Shown piece by piece: positions 6,261 to 13,277 of a stretch of 13,277 bases of DNA. Source of the DNA: Candidatus Heimdallarchaeota archaeon (GTDB lineage: Archaea; Asgardarchaeota; Heimdallarchaeia; JABLTI01); the NCBI GenBank assembly GCA_023128635.1, contig JAGMDP010000014.1, positions 1-13,277 on the forward strand, written 5' to 3'. Both the position numbers and the translations under genes were made by a program. How positions within the stretch are numbered: position 1 is the first letter of the stretch; every line of letters begins with the position of its first letter. The notes beneath the pieces were generated by a model that had not been told where the DNA came from, searched no databases, and saw only the letters and a list, made by a program, of their open reading frames with translations.

Positions 6261-6521
6261 TTAATCAAAAATTTCTGAATTATCTTCTTTGACATTTTCT
6301 TCTTCTTTCTTTTGTTCTTCTTCTTCACTTTTTCTGGAAAAATAGATGACTACAAAGAAGAATCCACAACCAAGGAGAAAAACTCCAAAAACAATCCAGA
6401 GGGTCACTTCAAGAAGTGCTAGAACAATAGCTAAAACCCAACAGAGTATGATAGCTATTAGCATAAGATCGAAAATTAATGCTATACCGACATCTTTTAC
6501 ATCTTCCTTTATTGTAGACAT
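6261..6521 (-). CDS. Small two-helix membrane protein with charged tail
   Basis: The protein is 86 residues if started at the ATG at 6521. A GTG three codons upstream (6530) is in frame, but its GTGAG looks more like the ribosome binding site for the ATG. Two hydrophobic helices (about residues 11-36 and 40-62) are joined by a very short turn, so both termini lie on the same side. A highly charged tail follows (S-R-K-S-E-E-E-E-Q-K-K-E-E-E). Two-helix hairpins with charged cytoplasmic tails occur in many unrelated archaeal membrane proteins, and I do not recognise a family. It is divergent from the PlsY-family gene (161 bases between starts) and upstream of, but probably not co-transcribed with, the 553-residue gene. 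Confidence 0.68.
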   Translation of the reverse strand: MSTIKEDVKDVGIALIFDLMLIAIILCWVLAIVLALLEVTLWIVFGVFLLGCGFFFVVIYFSRKSEEEEQKKEEENVKEDNSEIFD

Positions 6522-6554
6522 TTCTCTCACTTTACATACTGTTAGGTTTGTTAG

Positions 6555-6562
6555 TATTTATT
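6555..6562 (-). promoter_or_regulatory. Possible TATA box for the small two-helix membrane protein
   Basis: The minus strand reads AATAAATA about 37 bases before the ATG at 6521, giving a predicted leader of about 12 bases. A tentative match in AT-rich DNA. Confidence 0.33.
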
Positions 6563-6620
6563 GCTTTTTTAGTTTTTGCCAAGAATTAAAATTTACTCTA
6601 GAATGCTACTTTTAAGCAAC

Positions 6621-6631
6621 AATATTTTAAA
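6621..6631 (+). promoter_or_regulatory. Possible TATA box for the PlsY-family gene
   Basis: AATATTTTAAA lies about 55 bases before the ATG at 6682 and would give a leader of about 30 bases. Another AT-rich stretch at 6655-6668 is too close to the start to be the TATA box. Confidence 0.3.
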
Positions 6632-6670
6632 TTCCTATGTTGTAATGTTATTAGTTTAGTAAATTTAAAC

Positions 6671-6676
6671 AGGAGA
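6671..6676 (+). promoter_or_regulatory. Strong ribosome binding site of the PlsY-family gene
   Basis: AGGAGA lies about six bases before the ATG at 6682 and fixes the start. It is the strongest Shine-Dalgarno match noticed in the window. Confidence 0.65.
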
Positions 6677-6681
6677 TAACA

Positions 6682-7362
6682 ATGTATCAATATTTCATTG
6701 CACCCATTATTGGATATCTATTGGGTTCTATACCTTTTGCATGGATAATTGTAAAACTCGTAACAGGAAAAGATGTTCGCGAAGAAGGTTCACGTTCTGT
6801 TAGTACAAGAAATACTGTCCGAACGGCTGGTTATTTCTGGGCAATTCTTACTGCTGCTCTTGATATTACCAAAGGATTTCTTGCTGCGTTTCTGGTACGA
6901 TTTTATTTAACTCAATTACCTGTGGCGTTAACACCTGATATGTCAATCTTTTGCACTGCTCTTGCAGGTATAGGAGCGTTTGCCGGACATTTATGGATGC
7001 CCTGGTTAGGATTCAAAGGAGGAAAAGGATTCGCTGTTTTTTCTGGAGTACTCATTGTGCTGAATCCCTATGGAATCTTAGTTTGGTGGTTAAGTCTTCC
7101 AATATTCCTAATTATTATCAGATACGGCTATCTTGGAGGATTAAGTGCAACCATAACTGCTTCTCTTTTAGGCATGTTCTTCTTTATTTTTGGACATGCA
7201 AAAGGAATACCTAATCCCTATTGGAGTGATTGGGGTGTTATGGTTCATGGATTTGGTAGTGTCATTGTGCTTTTACTGCGGCTAATTCCGGATTTCAAAG
7301 CTATGAAAGCAGGCGAAATCAAACGCTGGTCAGGTATAAAAGTTTCACAATGGATGCGGTAA
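6682..7362 (+). CDS. plsY: PlsY-family acyl-phosphate:glycerol-3-phosphate acyltransferase homologue
   Basis: The 226-residue polytopic membrane protein matches PlsY, which transfers an acyl group from acyl-phosphate to glycerol-3-phosphate, the first acylation step of bacterial phospholipid synthesis. Family features: N-terminal helix with G-Y-L-L-G-S-I-P-F-A (11-20), motif 1 region at 36-47, D-x-x-K-G (61-65), G-H (102-103), motif 2 F-K-G-G-K-G-F-A (111-118) and Y-G-Y-L-G-G-L-S-A (148-156). Length is close to the usual 200-220. Motif 1 is unusual: canonical G-S-G-N-x-G-A-T-N-x-x-R reads G-S-R-S-V-S-T-R-N-T-V-R, keeping S37, N44 and R47. Motif 3 lacks the usual H-x-x-N (L201 and D204 by alignment to E. 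coli PlsY). Substrate may therefore differ. No plsX or plsC is seen in the window. The gene stands alone with its own ribosome binding site and terminator. Confidence 0.85.
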   Translation: MYQYFIAPIIGYLLGSIPFAWIIVKLVTGKDVREEGSRSVSTRNTVRTAGYFWAILTAALDITKGFLAAFLVRFYLTQLPVALTPDMSIFCTALAGIGAFAGHLWMPWLGFKGGKGFAVFSGVLIVLNPYGILVWWLSLPIFLIIIRYGYLGGLSATITASLLGMFFFIFGHAKGIPNPYWSDWGVMVHGFGSVIVLLLRLIPDFKAMKAGEIKRWSGIKVSQWMR

Positions 7363-7380
7363 AAGTTAAAAACAGAAATT

Positions 7381-7418
7381 AGCAGTTTGTATGCTGCTTT
7401 TTTCTTTATTTTATTTTT
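7381..7418 (+). terminator. Hairpin plus T-rich terminator after the PlsY-family gene
   Basis: AGCAG (7381-7385) pairs with CTGCT (7394-7398) around an eight-base loop, followed by TTTTTT and further T-rich sequence. It begins 18 bases after the stop. Archaeal termination mainly needs the T-run, so the short stem may be incidental. Confidence 0.5.
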
Positions 7419-7447
7419 AGAAGAAATTTAAGTTTTCTATTATCAAT

Positions 7448-9556
7448 TTATTTTGTTTTCATGATTCTTTCATGAACTTTCTTATTTTTAGGCAGGGTAA
7501 ATTTAAATGTCGAACCTTTGTTTTTTCCTTCTGATTCTGCTAATACTGTGCCCCCGTGAGCTTCTACAAGGCTTTTCACCACAGCTAATCCTAAACCTGA
7601 GCCTGGACTTTTCGCATCTACTTTTACATATTGTTCAAAAATTCGTTTCAAATCTTTCTTGTATATTCCTAATCCGTTATCAATCACTGAAATTTCTATG
7701 AAATCCTTTTTGAGATTCTTAGCATTGATTTGAATTTTACTTTCTTTTTCTGTGAATTTAATCGCATTAAGAACTAGGTTCTTAATTATTCTCACAACTT
7801 GTTCTTTGTCGCACCAAGCACTTAATTTTTCTGGAATATTGTGTGAAACGATGAATCCCTTGTCTATTATTACAGATCCTACAGCAGTTAAAGAATCAGA
7901 AACAATGTCTCTTAGTTGGTATTGTTTGTTTTTCAGTGTGTATCCTTGAGTTTCTAGTGTGGAGTGATCCATAATATCAAGAATACTTCTTGAAACATTT
8001 GCTAGATTGTTTCGTAAGTATTCAATGGTTCCATATACTTCATCACCGAGCTCGCCTAATTTTCCTGAGAGTATTTGATCTAATAGTTCTTTTGAGCTTT
8101 TTAGTGGATCTAATAATCCTGTTGAGGTTACCTCCATGAAATTTGAGCGCTCTCTATTTACTTCTTGGAGTTTTTCGTTGAGCTCTTCTAATTTTACATA
8201 AGAAGTTGTTAGCTCTTCTTCTTGTAATGCAAGCTTTGTTACATCTTCACACAAGACTAGTATCTCTGTAATTTCTCCTTCCTTATTAGCCATAGGTACG
8301 ACTTTCAAACTTATAATTGTAAAAAGCTGAGGGAGTTTTTCATCTAGGTTTTTTATCTTTAACCGATTAACATCCACTCTTTCTCCAGATAAACCCTTTT
8401 TGAATAATTTAATCAGGGATGTTGGAAAAGCACCATTTTGCTTATCTTTCTTGCCCTTTATGACGTTAATACCAACAAGCTCATTTCTTTTCTTCTCAGT
8501 CAGAATTTCTACTAAAGGATTCAAACCAGTCATAATGCCTTTAGAATTAATTGTTAAAATTGCTATTGGAGAATTTTCTATAATATTATCTAATTCTTGT
8601 CTTGTTCTTCTGAATTTCTCTTCGGGAACCAAGGCACTAAAAAGTGCTGAATGCAATTTATACATATCTGGAACAGAGGTTAATTGTTCATCTCCGATTG
8701 CTATTGTTGGAAGTGACATAATATCGTATTTTTCTGCTAGTTCAGGTTCCTCGTCAATGTCCACTTTTCGATAGGTGATTTTTCCACCATAGGATGCTAA
8801 TACTTCTTGAAGTACTTCCTCTGCTGGTGCACAGTACACACAGTCTTTTGAAGTGAAAAGGTAAATCTCGGTGTAAATGGTAGTTGTATCTGCGATAATA
8901 GATGCTAGTTGTTCATAAAGTTCGAGGAGATTATTATAAAGAGTTTGTAATTCCACATTTTTATTACGCAATTCTCTTTCGACGATTTTCCGATCACTAA
9001 TATCAGTTATGATAGCATATGTTCCAATAGACTCCCCATCAGGACCTAATAGTGGTGTTCCGCTAATTAAAACTGGAACTTTTGAACCCAATTTCGATTT
9101 AAAAGAAATTTCATATTGAGATTTCTTCTTTTCAGTTATTCTTTTTTGTGATTCGCGACTTACTCGAGAACGATCTGAATCCGAAACTATATCCAAAGAA
9201 TTCGTGCCAAGTAATTCGTCTTCTGTGTATCCTAGCATTTTACAGAAAATTGGATTGACATAAATTATGTTGAAATTCATATCAGAGGCAACAATTCCTT
9301 CTGGCATAGTGTCAACTAATATCTTGTACCATCCACTAGAAGTGAGGATCTTTTCCAAAATAGGATGAGTTTTGAAATCTCTCTCTCCGTTTAGTTCAGA
9401 TTTCACTATTGGTAGCTCCGGGTACAAAACATAAAGTACATTGAATATACTCACAGTGTTTTGACCATTTTTCTCAAATAAACTTTCTGTTTTGGTACTT
9501 TTCGACGAAAAAATACGTTTTCTGCTTAATAAAAATTGTCCCGAGACCTTAGTCAC
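7448..9556 (-). CDS. PAS / thioredoxin-like / PAS sensor with histidine-kinase-type ATPase, H-box histidine replaced
   Basis: Domain order in this 702-residue protein: undefined N terminus (1-75); PAS (76-190); coiled coil (190-220); glutaredoxin/thioredoxin-like domain (about 229-310) with C-V-Y-C at 239-242, K-V-D-I-D-E-E-P (264-271) and cis-proline P283 in S-L-P-T; second PAS (317-440); coiled coil (440-470); DHp-like helices (470-535); GHKL ATPase (about 548-690). The ATPase has an N-box N-L-V-L-N-A (593-598), D-N-G-L-G-I (626-631) and G-S-G-L-G-L (652-657), so ATP binding looks intact. The H-box, normally S-H-E-L-R-T-P-L, reads S-T-G-L-L-D-P-L (478-485), putting Thr479 where the phospho-accepting His belongs. 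No membrane helix is seen, so it should be cytoplasmic. It may sense redox state or a ligand. The GTG start overlaps hyuB by eight bases; the next Met is residue 84, inside the first PAS. No response regulator is nearby. Confidence 0.85.
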   Translation of the reverse strand: MTKVSGQFLLSRKRIFSSKSTKTESLFEKNGQNTVSIFNVLYVLYPELPIVKSELNGERDFKTHPILEKILTSSGWYKILVDTMPEGIVASDMNFNIIYVNPIFCKMLGYTEDELLGTNSLDIVSDSDRSRVSRESQKRITEKKKSQYEISFKSKLGSKVPVLISGTPLLGPDGESIGTYAIITDISDRKIVERELRNKNVELQTLYNNLLELYEQLASIIADTTTIYTEIYLFTSKDCVYCAPAEEVLQEVLASYGGKITYRKVDIDEEPELAEKYDIMSLPTIAIGDEQLTSVPDMYKLHSALFSALVPEEKFRRTRQELDNIIENSPIAILTINSKGIMTGLNPLVEILTEKKRNELVGINVIKGKKDKQNGAFPTSLIKLFKKGLSGERVDVNRLKIKNLDEKLPQLFTIISLKVVPMANKEGEITEILVLCEDVTKLALQEEELTTSYVKLEELNEKLQEVNRERSNFMEVTSTGLLDPLKSSKELLDQILSGKLGELGDEVYGTIEYLRNNLANVSRSILDIMDHSTLETQGYTLKNKQYQLRDIVSDSLTAVGSVIIDKGFIVSHNIPEKLSAWCDKEQVVRIIKNLVLNAIKFTEKESKIQINAKNLKKDFIEISVIDNGLGIYKKDLKRIFEQYVKVDAKSPGSGLGLAVVKSLVEAHGGTVLAESEGKNKGSTFKFTLPKNKKVHERIMKTK

Positions 9557-11177
9557 CCTTCACTTTTTCATTACTTATATCTTGATTTATGCTTTTCTCG
9601 GTTCTTTTGTTCAGTTCTCCCCAAGCTCCTCCACCGGGGGTTTCTATTACGATTAATTCTTCTGCATTCACTGTTGTGGTTGTTTTACCTGGCAAGATTA
9701 TTTTTTTACCATCAGTTTTATTGATATAATAAACTCCTTTCTTCCCATCTTCTCCTCCAGCTAGTCCCCATGGAGCAATTTTCTGTCTTTCACCCAACAC
9801 ACTAACTACAACAGGTACTTTAGTTCTGAATTGCCTTATAATTCCTAATCCACCACGGAATCGACCGTTCCCACAACTATCTTCTCTTAAAGCATACTTT
9901 TCAACAACCAAAGGATATCTAACTTCTATTTCTTCTATAGGAGTATTCATGGTGTTTGTCATATGAGAGTGAATGCCATCTATTCCATCCTTTGTTGGCC
10001 GACCTCCCACTCCTCCGCCAATTGTCTCATAGAATGTAAACGATCGTCCTGAGTGATCTGTTCCTCCTATTATGAGATTGTTCATTGTTCCTTGAGAAGC
10101 TGCAGGGATTCTATCTGGCAATATCTTTGAAAACGCTTTCAATAATGTATCAACAATTCTTTGCGAAGTTTCTACGTTTCCACCCACAACTGCTGCAGGC
10201 GAACGAGCATTAAGAACGGTTCCTTCTGGTACAATAACAGATAGATGTCGGTATAACCCTTCATTAGCAGGGATTGTTGGATCAGTTATCGCTCGCAAAA
10301 CATAATACGACCCTGAAAGGGTTACAGCATAAGGGCAATTAATTGCTCCCTTTACTTGTTCTGAAGTGCCAGTAAAATCAAAAGTAACATGCTTTTTTGT
10401 CATTGTTACATTAACTACTAATTCCACAAGATTATCTTCAATTCCATCCCCATCCATGTAGTCTTTCCCTACGGCTTCGCTTTCAGGAAAGCCACTCAAG
10501 ATAGATAAAAATCTTTTTTCTGAGTAATTGAGAATGTCATCTACTGCTAGTTTGTATGTTTCCATTCCTTTTTGGGTTATCAATTCTTGAAGCCTTTTTT
10601 CACCTGTCCAATTAGATGATAATTGAGCCATTAAGTCCCCTTTTCTAATTTTCGGAGTTCGGGAATTGATCATGATAAGATTCAAGATGTCTTTGCTTAC
10701 CTCTCCTTTTGATACAAATTTAATAGGAGGTATTCTAAGTCCTTCCTGAAATATTTCTGTTGCATTTCCCGGCATTGATCCGGGTGCCATTCCACCAATA
10801 TCATTGTGATGAGCTCTGCTAACAGAATATCCCGCGAGAACGTCTTTGAAGAAAATGGGAGTAATAATTGTAATATCAGGTAAATGTGTTCCTCCCAAAT
10901 ATGGATCATTCAATATAAACGAATCACCCGGATAAATCTCCCCCTCGAATTTCTTTTCTATGCTCTTAACTGCAATTGGCATTGCTCCTAAGTGGACAGG
11001 TATGTGTTCTGCTTGGGCAATCATTCTTCCCTCATGATCGAATAAAGCACAGCTGTGATCCATTCGTTCTTTGATGTTTGTACTATAAGCAGCATTTCTT
11101 AAGATAATACCCATTTCTTCAGCAATGTATTCTAATCCCCCACGAATAACTTCTCGAGTAATTACGTCAACGTTCAT
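9549..11177 (-). CDS. hyuB: Hydantoinase B/5-oxoprolinase family subunit
   Basis: The HyuB subunit works with HyuA in ATP-dependent opening of hydantoin or 5-oxoproline-type rings, or in related carboxylases. Conserved blocks (numbering from a GTG two codons upstream): D-H-S-C-A-L-F-D (42-49), A-E-H-I-P-V-H-L-G-A-M-P (58-69), G-D-S-F-I-L-N-D-P-Y-L-G-G-T-H-L-P-D (86-103), H-H-N-D-I-G-G (125-131, probable metal ligands), P-A-A-V-V-G-G-N-V-E-T-S (329-340), G-G-G-V-G-G-R-P (389-396), G-N-G-R-F-R-G-G-L-G (438-447) and T-P-G-G-G-A-W-G (515-522). Length (542-544) is typical of the stand-alone subunit. The ATG at 11177 and the GTG at 11183 are both possible starts; GTGA motifs precede each. It follows hyuA by 4-10 bases and overlaps the sensor gene downstream, so all three are probably one transcript. 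The true substrate cannot be read from sequence. Confidence 0.93.
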   Translation of the reverse strand: MNVDVITREVIRGGLEYIAEEMGIILRNAAYSTNIKERMDHSCALFDHEGRMIAQAEHIPVHLGAMPIAVKSIEKKFEGEIYPGDSFILNDPYLGGTHLPDITIITPIFFKDVLAGYSVSRAHHNDIGGMAPGSMPGNATEIFQEGLRIPPIKFVSKGEVSKDILNLIMINSRTPKIRKGDLMAQLSSNWTGEKRLQELITQKGMETYKLAVDDILNYSEKRFLSILSGFPESEAVGKDYMDGDGIEDNLVELVVNVTMTKKHVTFDFTGTSEQVKGAINCPYAVTLSGSYYVLRAITDPTIPANEGLYRHLSVIVPEGTVLNARSPAAVVGGNVETSQRIVDTLLKAFSKILPDRIPAASQGTMNNLIIGGTDHSGRSFTFYETIGGGVGGRPTKDGIDGIHSHMTNTMNTPIEEIEVRYPLVVEKYALREDSCGNGRFRGGLGIIRQFRTKVPVVVSVLGERQKIAPWGLAGGEDGKKGVYYINKTDGKKIILPGKTTTTVNAEELIVIETPGGGAWGELNKRTEKSINQDISNEKVKGD

Positions 11178-11187
11178 TGTCACATTC

Positions 11188-13277
11188 TCACATCCTTATT
11201 ATGTGTATAAGCCCATAACTATCTACACTTGCTTTCCAATTCGGGTGAACAACAGTAGTAGTATCATATTGCTCTATTATTGCCGGTCCTTTTAGCGTAT
11301 TTTTTGCCAGAAGTTTTTCTCTGTTAAAAATGGGTGTTTGTTTAAATCCTTCCAATTCTTCAAAATAAACCTCTCGAGTAGCCGATTGGGCTTCTTCAAC
11401 AGGTTTCTCTGTTCCTTCAGCGATTTTTACTAAGCGCGGTTTCTTGATTAAACCAAGACTATTTATCCGGATATTTACCATCTCAACTTCTTCTTCCTCA
11501 AGAATATAACCATATATTGAGTGATGTTTTTCATTGAAACGCTTCAAGATTTGATCTTTACAACTCTCATCTTTAAGGGCAATTCCTTCTAAAGATATAA
11601 GTAATTCAAATCCTTGACCAACATATCGCAAGTCAACAAATCTTTTATGTTCAATACTTTTTGTTTTGAATCCCTCTTCTGTTAAAACTGTAAATCCTTG
11701 TTTTTCTAAATCATGATATGCTTGTTCTAAGTTTGAATAGTCAATATCAAAGAGCTTCTTTCTTATGGATTTAATGTAAGTATGTTTTGCATCTGTAAAA
11801 AGTAGTCCCATTGCTGAGAATAGTCCAGGATTATTTGGGATGATTATCTCATTTATTTTTAATTCCTCTGCTAATGCACATGCATGTAAAGGTCCTGCAC
11901 CACCAAAAGCATTTAAAATAAACTCTCGAGGGTCTAATCCTCTTTCCACAGTTACAATTCTTAATATTCTACTCATGTTGTTATTTGCTATCTTTACTAT
12001 GCCAATAGCACTCTCAATCACATCTAATTTTAGTGATTCGCCAATTTTCTTAAGAATGCTTTTTTCCGCTAATTCAGGATAAATTTTGAATGTTTTATCA
12101 AGTAATCCTTCAGGATTAAGACGACCCAGAACAAGATTAGCATCTGTTATTGTTGGATCTTCTCCATCTTGACCATAACAGGCAGGACCGGGATCAGCCC
12201 CTGCACTAATTGGTCCAACTCGCAAAGCACTTCCTTGGTCAACCCAAGCAATAGACCCTCCACCAGAGGAAATCTCCGCTAGATCAATAAATGGGAATCG
12301 AACGGGATACCCACTTCCTTTTGTTATTCGTCCACTATGAACATCTCCTCCGACTTCATATTCGGAGGTTAGTGTAATTGATTTATTCACAACAGTTCCT
12401 GCTTTAGCAGTTGTTCCTCCCATATCAAAGGATATTATTTTGGTTAAATCTAGAAAACTAGCTAAGAAACATGAAGCAACTACCCCGGCGGAAGGACCAC
12501 TTTCAATTATACTCACAGGTAATTGTTGTACTTGTTCTGACTTGCTTACTCCCCCACTACTTTGCATGATAAACATCGGAGCTGAAATGCCAATTTTCTT
12601 GAATGAATCGGTTAATGATTTTACGTATCTCGAAACTATTGGCATTAATACAGAATTGATTGTAGTGGTACTTGTTCGTTCAAATTCTCTGTGTTCAGGA
12701 GACACTTCAAACCCTGCAGATAAGTAGAGATCTTTATGCTTTTTCACAAAGTAATCTTTGATTTTTTGCTCATGTATCGCATTTTTATAAGAATGGAGGA
12801 GAGATATTGCTACACTTTGGATTGCTTCAGTTTTTATAAAATCACTAATAATTGCGAGGTTTTTTTGTTTTAATGGAGTAATGATTTCTCCTTGTGCATT
12901 TATTCGTTCATCTATTTCAAATCGATATTTTCTCGGAACAATTGGAGTTGGTCTATCGAAAAAGAAGTCATACAAGGAAGCTCTTCTTTGTCTACCAATT
13001 TCTAGGACATCTCTGAAACCTTTTGTAGTAATAAGAATGGTTTTTGGCAAATCTAAATTCACTTGCCCAAGGAAAGTATTTGTAGCAATTGTCGTTGCAT
13101 GATACAATTGTTGTACATTAATTTTGTCAGCATCGGATAATTGGTCTTGTAAAGAATTAATGATTGCTTCTTCTGGTTTTTTCGGAGTTGTTGAAACTTT
13201 AACTTGATTATATATTAGACCAGTTTCTTTATCTTGGATTATGATATCCGTGAAAGTTCCACCAATATCGATTCCAA
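11188..13277 (-). CDS. hyuA: Hydantoinase A/5-oxoprolinase family ATP-dependent subunit (5' end outside window)
   Basis: HyuA is the ATP-using partner of HyuB. The frame stays open to the right edge; the first visible residues are G-I-D-I-G-G-T-F-T-D, the phosphate-binding motif found within the first dozen residues of the family, so only a few codons are missing. A TTG at 13107 is therefore not the start. 695 residues are visible. Other motifs (visible numbering): Y-H-A-T-T-I-A-T-N-T near 58-67, E-S-G-P-S-A-G (258-264), S-F-D-M-G-G-T-T-A-K (282-291, second phosphate motif), S-G-G-G-S-I-A-W-V-D (337-346), G-A-D-P-G-P-A-C-Y-G (359-368), then N-A-F-G-G-A-G-P-L-H-A-C-A-L-A and N-P-G-L-F-S-A-M-G-L-L-F before the C-terminal domain. 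The end (G-P-A-I-I-E-Q-Y-D-T-T) is typical. Acetone/acetophenone carboxylase subunits are related, so the reaction is not settled. It is first, or at least upstream, in the operon. Confidence 0.93.
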   Translation of the reverse strand, partial: GIDIGGTFTDIIIQDKETGLIYNQVKVSTTPKKPEEAIINSLQDQLSDADKINVQQLYHATTIATNTFLGQVNLDLPKTILITTKGFRDVLEIGRQRRASLYDFFFDRPTPIVPRKYRFEIDERINAQGEIITPLKQKNLAIISDFIKTEAIQSVAISLLHSYKNAIHEQKIKDYFVKKHKDLYLSAGFEVSPEHREFERTSTTTINSVLMPIVSRYVKSLTDSFKKIGISAPMFIMQSSGGVSKSEQVQQLPVSIIESGPSAGVVASCFLASFLDLTKIISFDMGGTTAKAGTVVNKSITLTSEYEVGGDVHSGRITKGSGYPVRFPFIDLAEISSGGGSIAWVDQGSALRVGPISAGADPGPACYGQDGEDPTITDANLVLGRLNPEGLLDKTFKIYPELAEKSILKKIGESLKLDVIESAIGIVKIANNNMSRILRIVTVERGLDPREFILNAFGGAGPLHACALAEELKINEIIIPNNPGLFSAMGLLFTDAKHTYIKSIRKKLFDIDYSNLEQAYHDLEKQGFTVLTEEGFKTKSIEHKRFVDLRYVGQGFELLISLEGIALKDESCKDQILKRFNEKHHSIYGYILEEEEVEMVNIRINSLGLIKKPRLVKIAEGTEKPVEEAQSATREVYFEELEGFKQTPIFNREKLLAKNTLKGPAIIEQYDTTTVVHPNWKASVDSYGLIHIIRM

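Noticed and set aside
7507..8774. Plus-strand open frames opposite the sensor gene
   Set aside because: Antisense shadows; the minus-strand frame shows clear PAS, thioredoxin-like and ATPase motifs throughout.
11188..13107. TTG at 13107 as the start of hyuA
   Set aside because: Upstream in frame are 56 further residues beginning with the essential G-I-D-I-G-G-T-F-T-D motif.
1..13277. tRNA, rRNA, CRISPR array, insertion sequence or prophage
   Set aside because: No cloverleaf T-loop context, no regularly spaced repeats, and no transposase, integrase or phage-like protein were recognised on either strand.

Overview
The window is about 13.3 kb of AT-rich DNA and is most likely archaeal. Several genes are preceded by AT-rich TATA-type boxes roughly 50-70 bases from the start codon, followed by short leaders with GGTG/GAGG-type ribosome binding sites, and I see no convincing bacterial -35/-10 pairs. 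Many proteins are lineage-restricted. LVIVD-repeat surface proteins, a protein with longin/roadblock-like segments and PAS-rich signalling proteins would suit an Asgard archaeon (Heimdall/Loki-like). That placement is inference from gene style; no phylogenetic marker gene is present.

Layout. (1) Positions 2-814 (+) hold the C-terminal part of a membrane-anchored LVIVD-repeat beta-propeller protein. It meets tail to tail, with overlapping stop codons, a six-helix membrane protein at 811-1602 (-). (2) Positions 1701-2545 (-) hold a two-gene unit: a small protein with clustered Cys/His followed by a GrpB/UPF0157 nucleotidyltransferase-fold protein. (3) Positions 2622-3833 (-) encode a 403-residue protein with two longin/roadblock-like segments and a possible C-terminal winged helix. 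(4) A 417-base intergenic region (3834-4250) carries divergent TATA boxes, a perfect 20-base palindrome centred on a TATA-like core, and clustered TCGTT/AACGA half-sites. (5) Positions 4251-4403 (+) encode a 50-residue protein with its own promoter and ribosome binding site. It converges on an orphan 553-residue helical protein (4417-6078, -), whose upstream region has a perfect 10-base-arm inverted repeat. (6) Positions 6261-6521 (-) encode a small two-helix membrane protein, divergent from a PlsY-family acyltransferase (6682-7362, +). (7) Positions 7448-13277 (-) form one operon in the order hyuA (start just outside the window), hyuB, then a PAS / thioredoxin-like / PAS / histidine-kinase-like protein. 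hyuA and hyuB are 4-10 bases apart, and the kinase reading frame overlaps hyuB by 8 bases.

The most striking element is the hyuAB-linked sensor. It has a glutaredoxin/thioredoxin-like domain with a CVYC motif between two PAS domains and an apparently intact GHKL ATPase domain. The H-box position where the phospho-accepting histidine should lie reads S-T-G-L-L-D-P-L, so the histidine is replaced by threonine. This suggests a redox- or ligand-responsive ATPase or pseudokinase co-expressed with an ATP-dependent hydantoinase/oxoprolinase-type enzyme. The second notable gene is the PlsY homologue: PlsY makes ester-type bacterial phospholipid precursors, which is unexpected if the host is an archaeon, and its motifs 1 and 3 depart from the canonical active site. 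No rRNA, tRNA, CRISPR array or insertion sequence was recognised.
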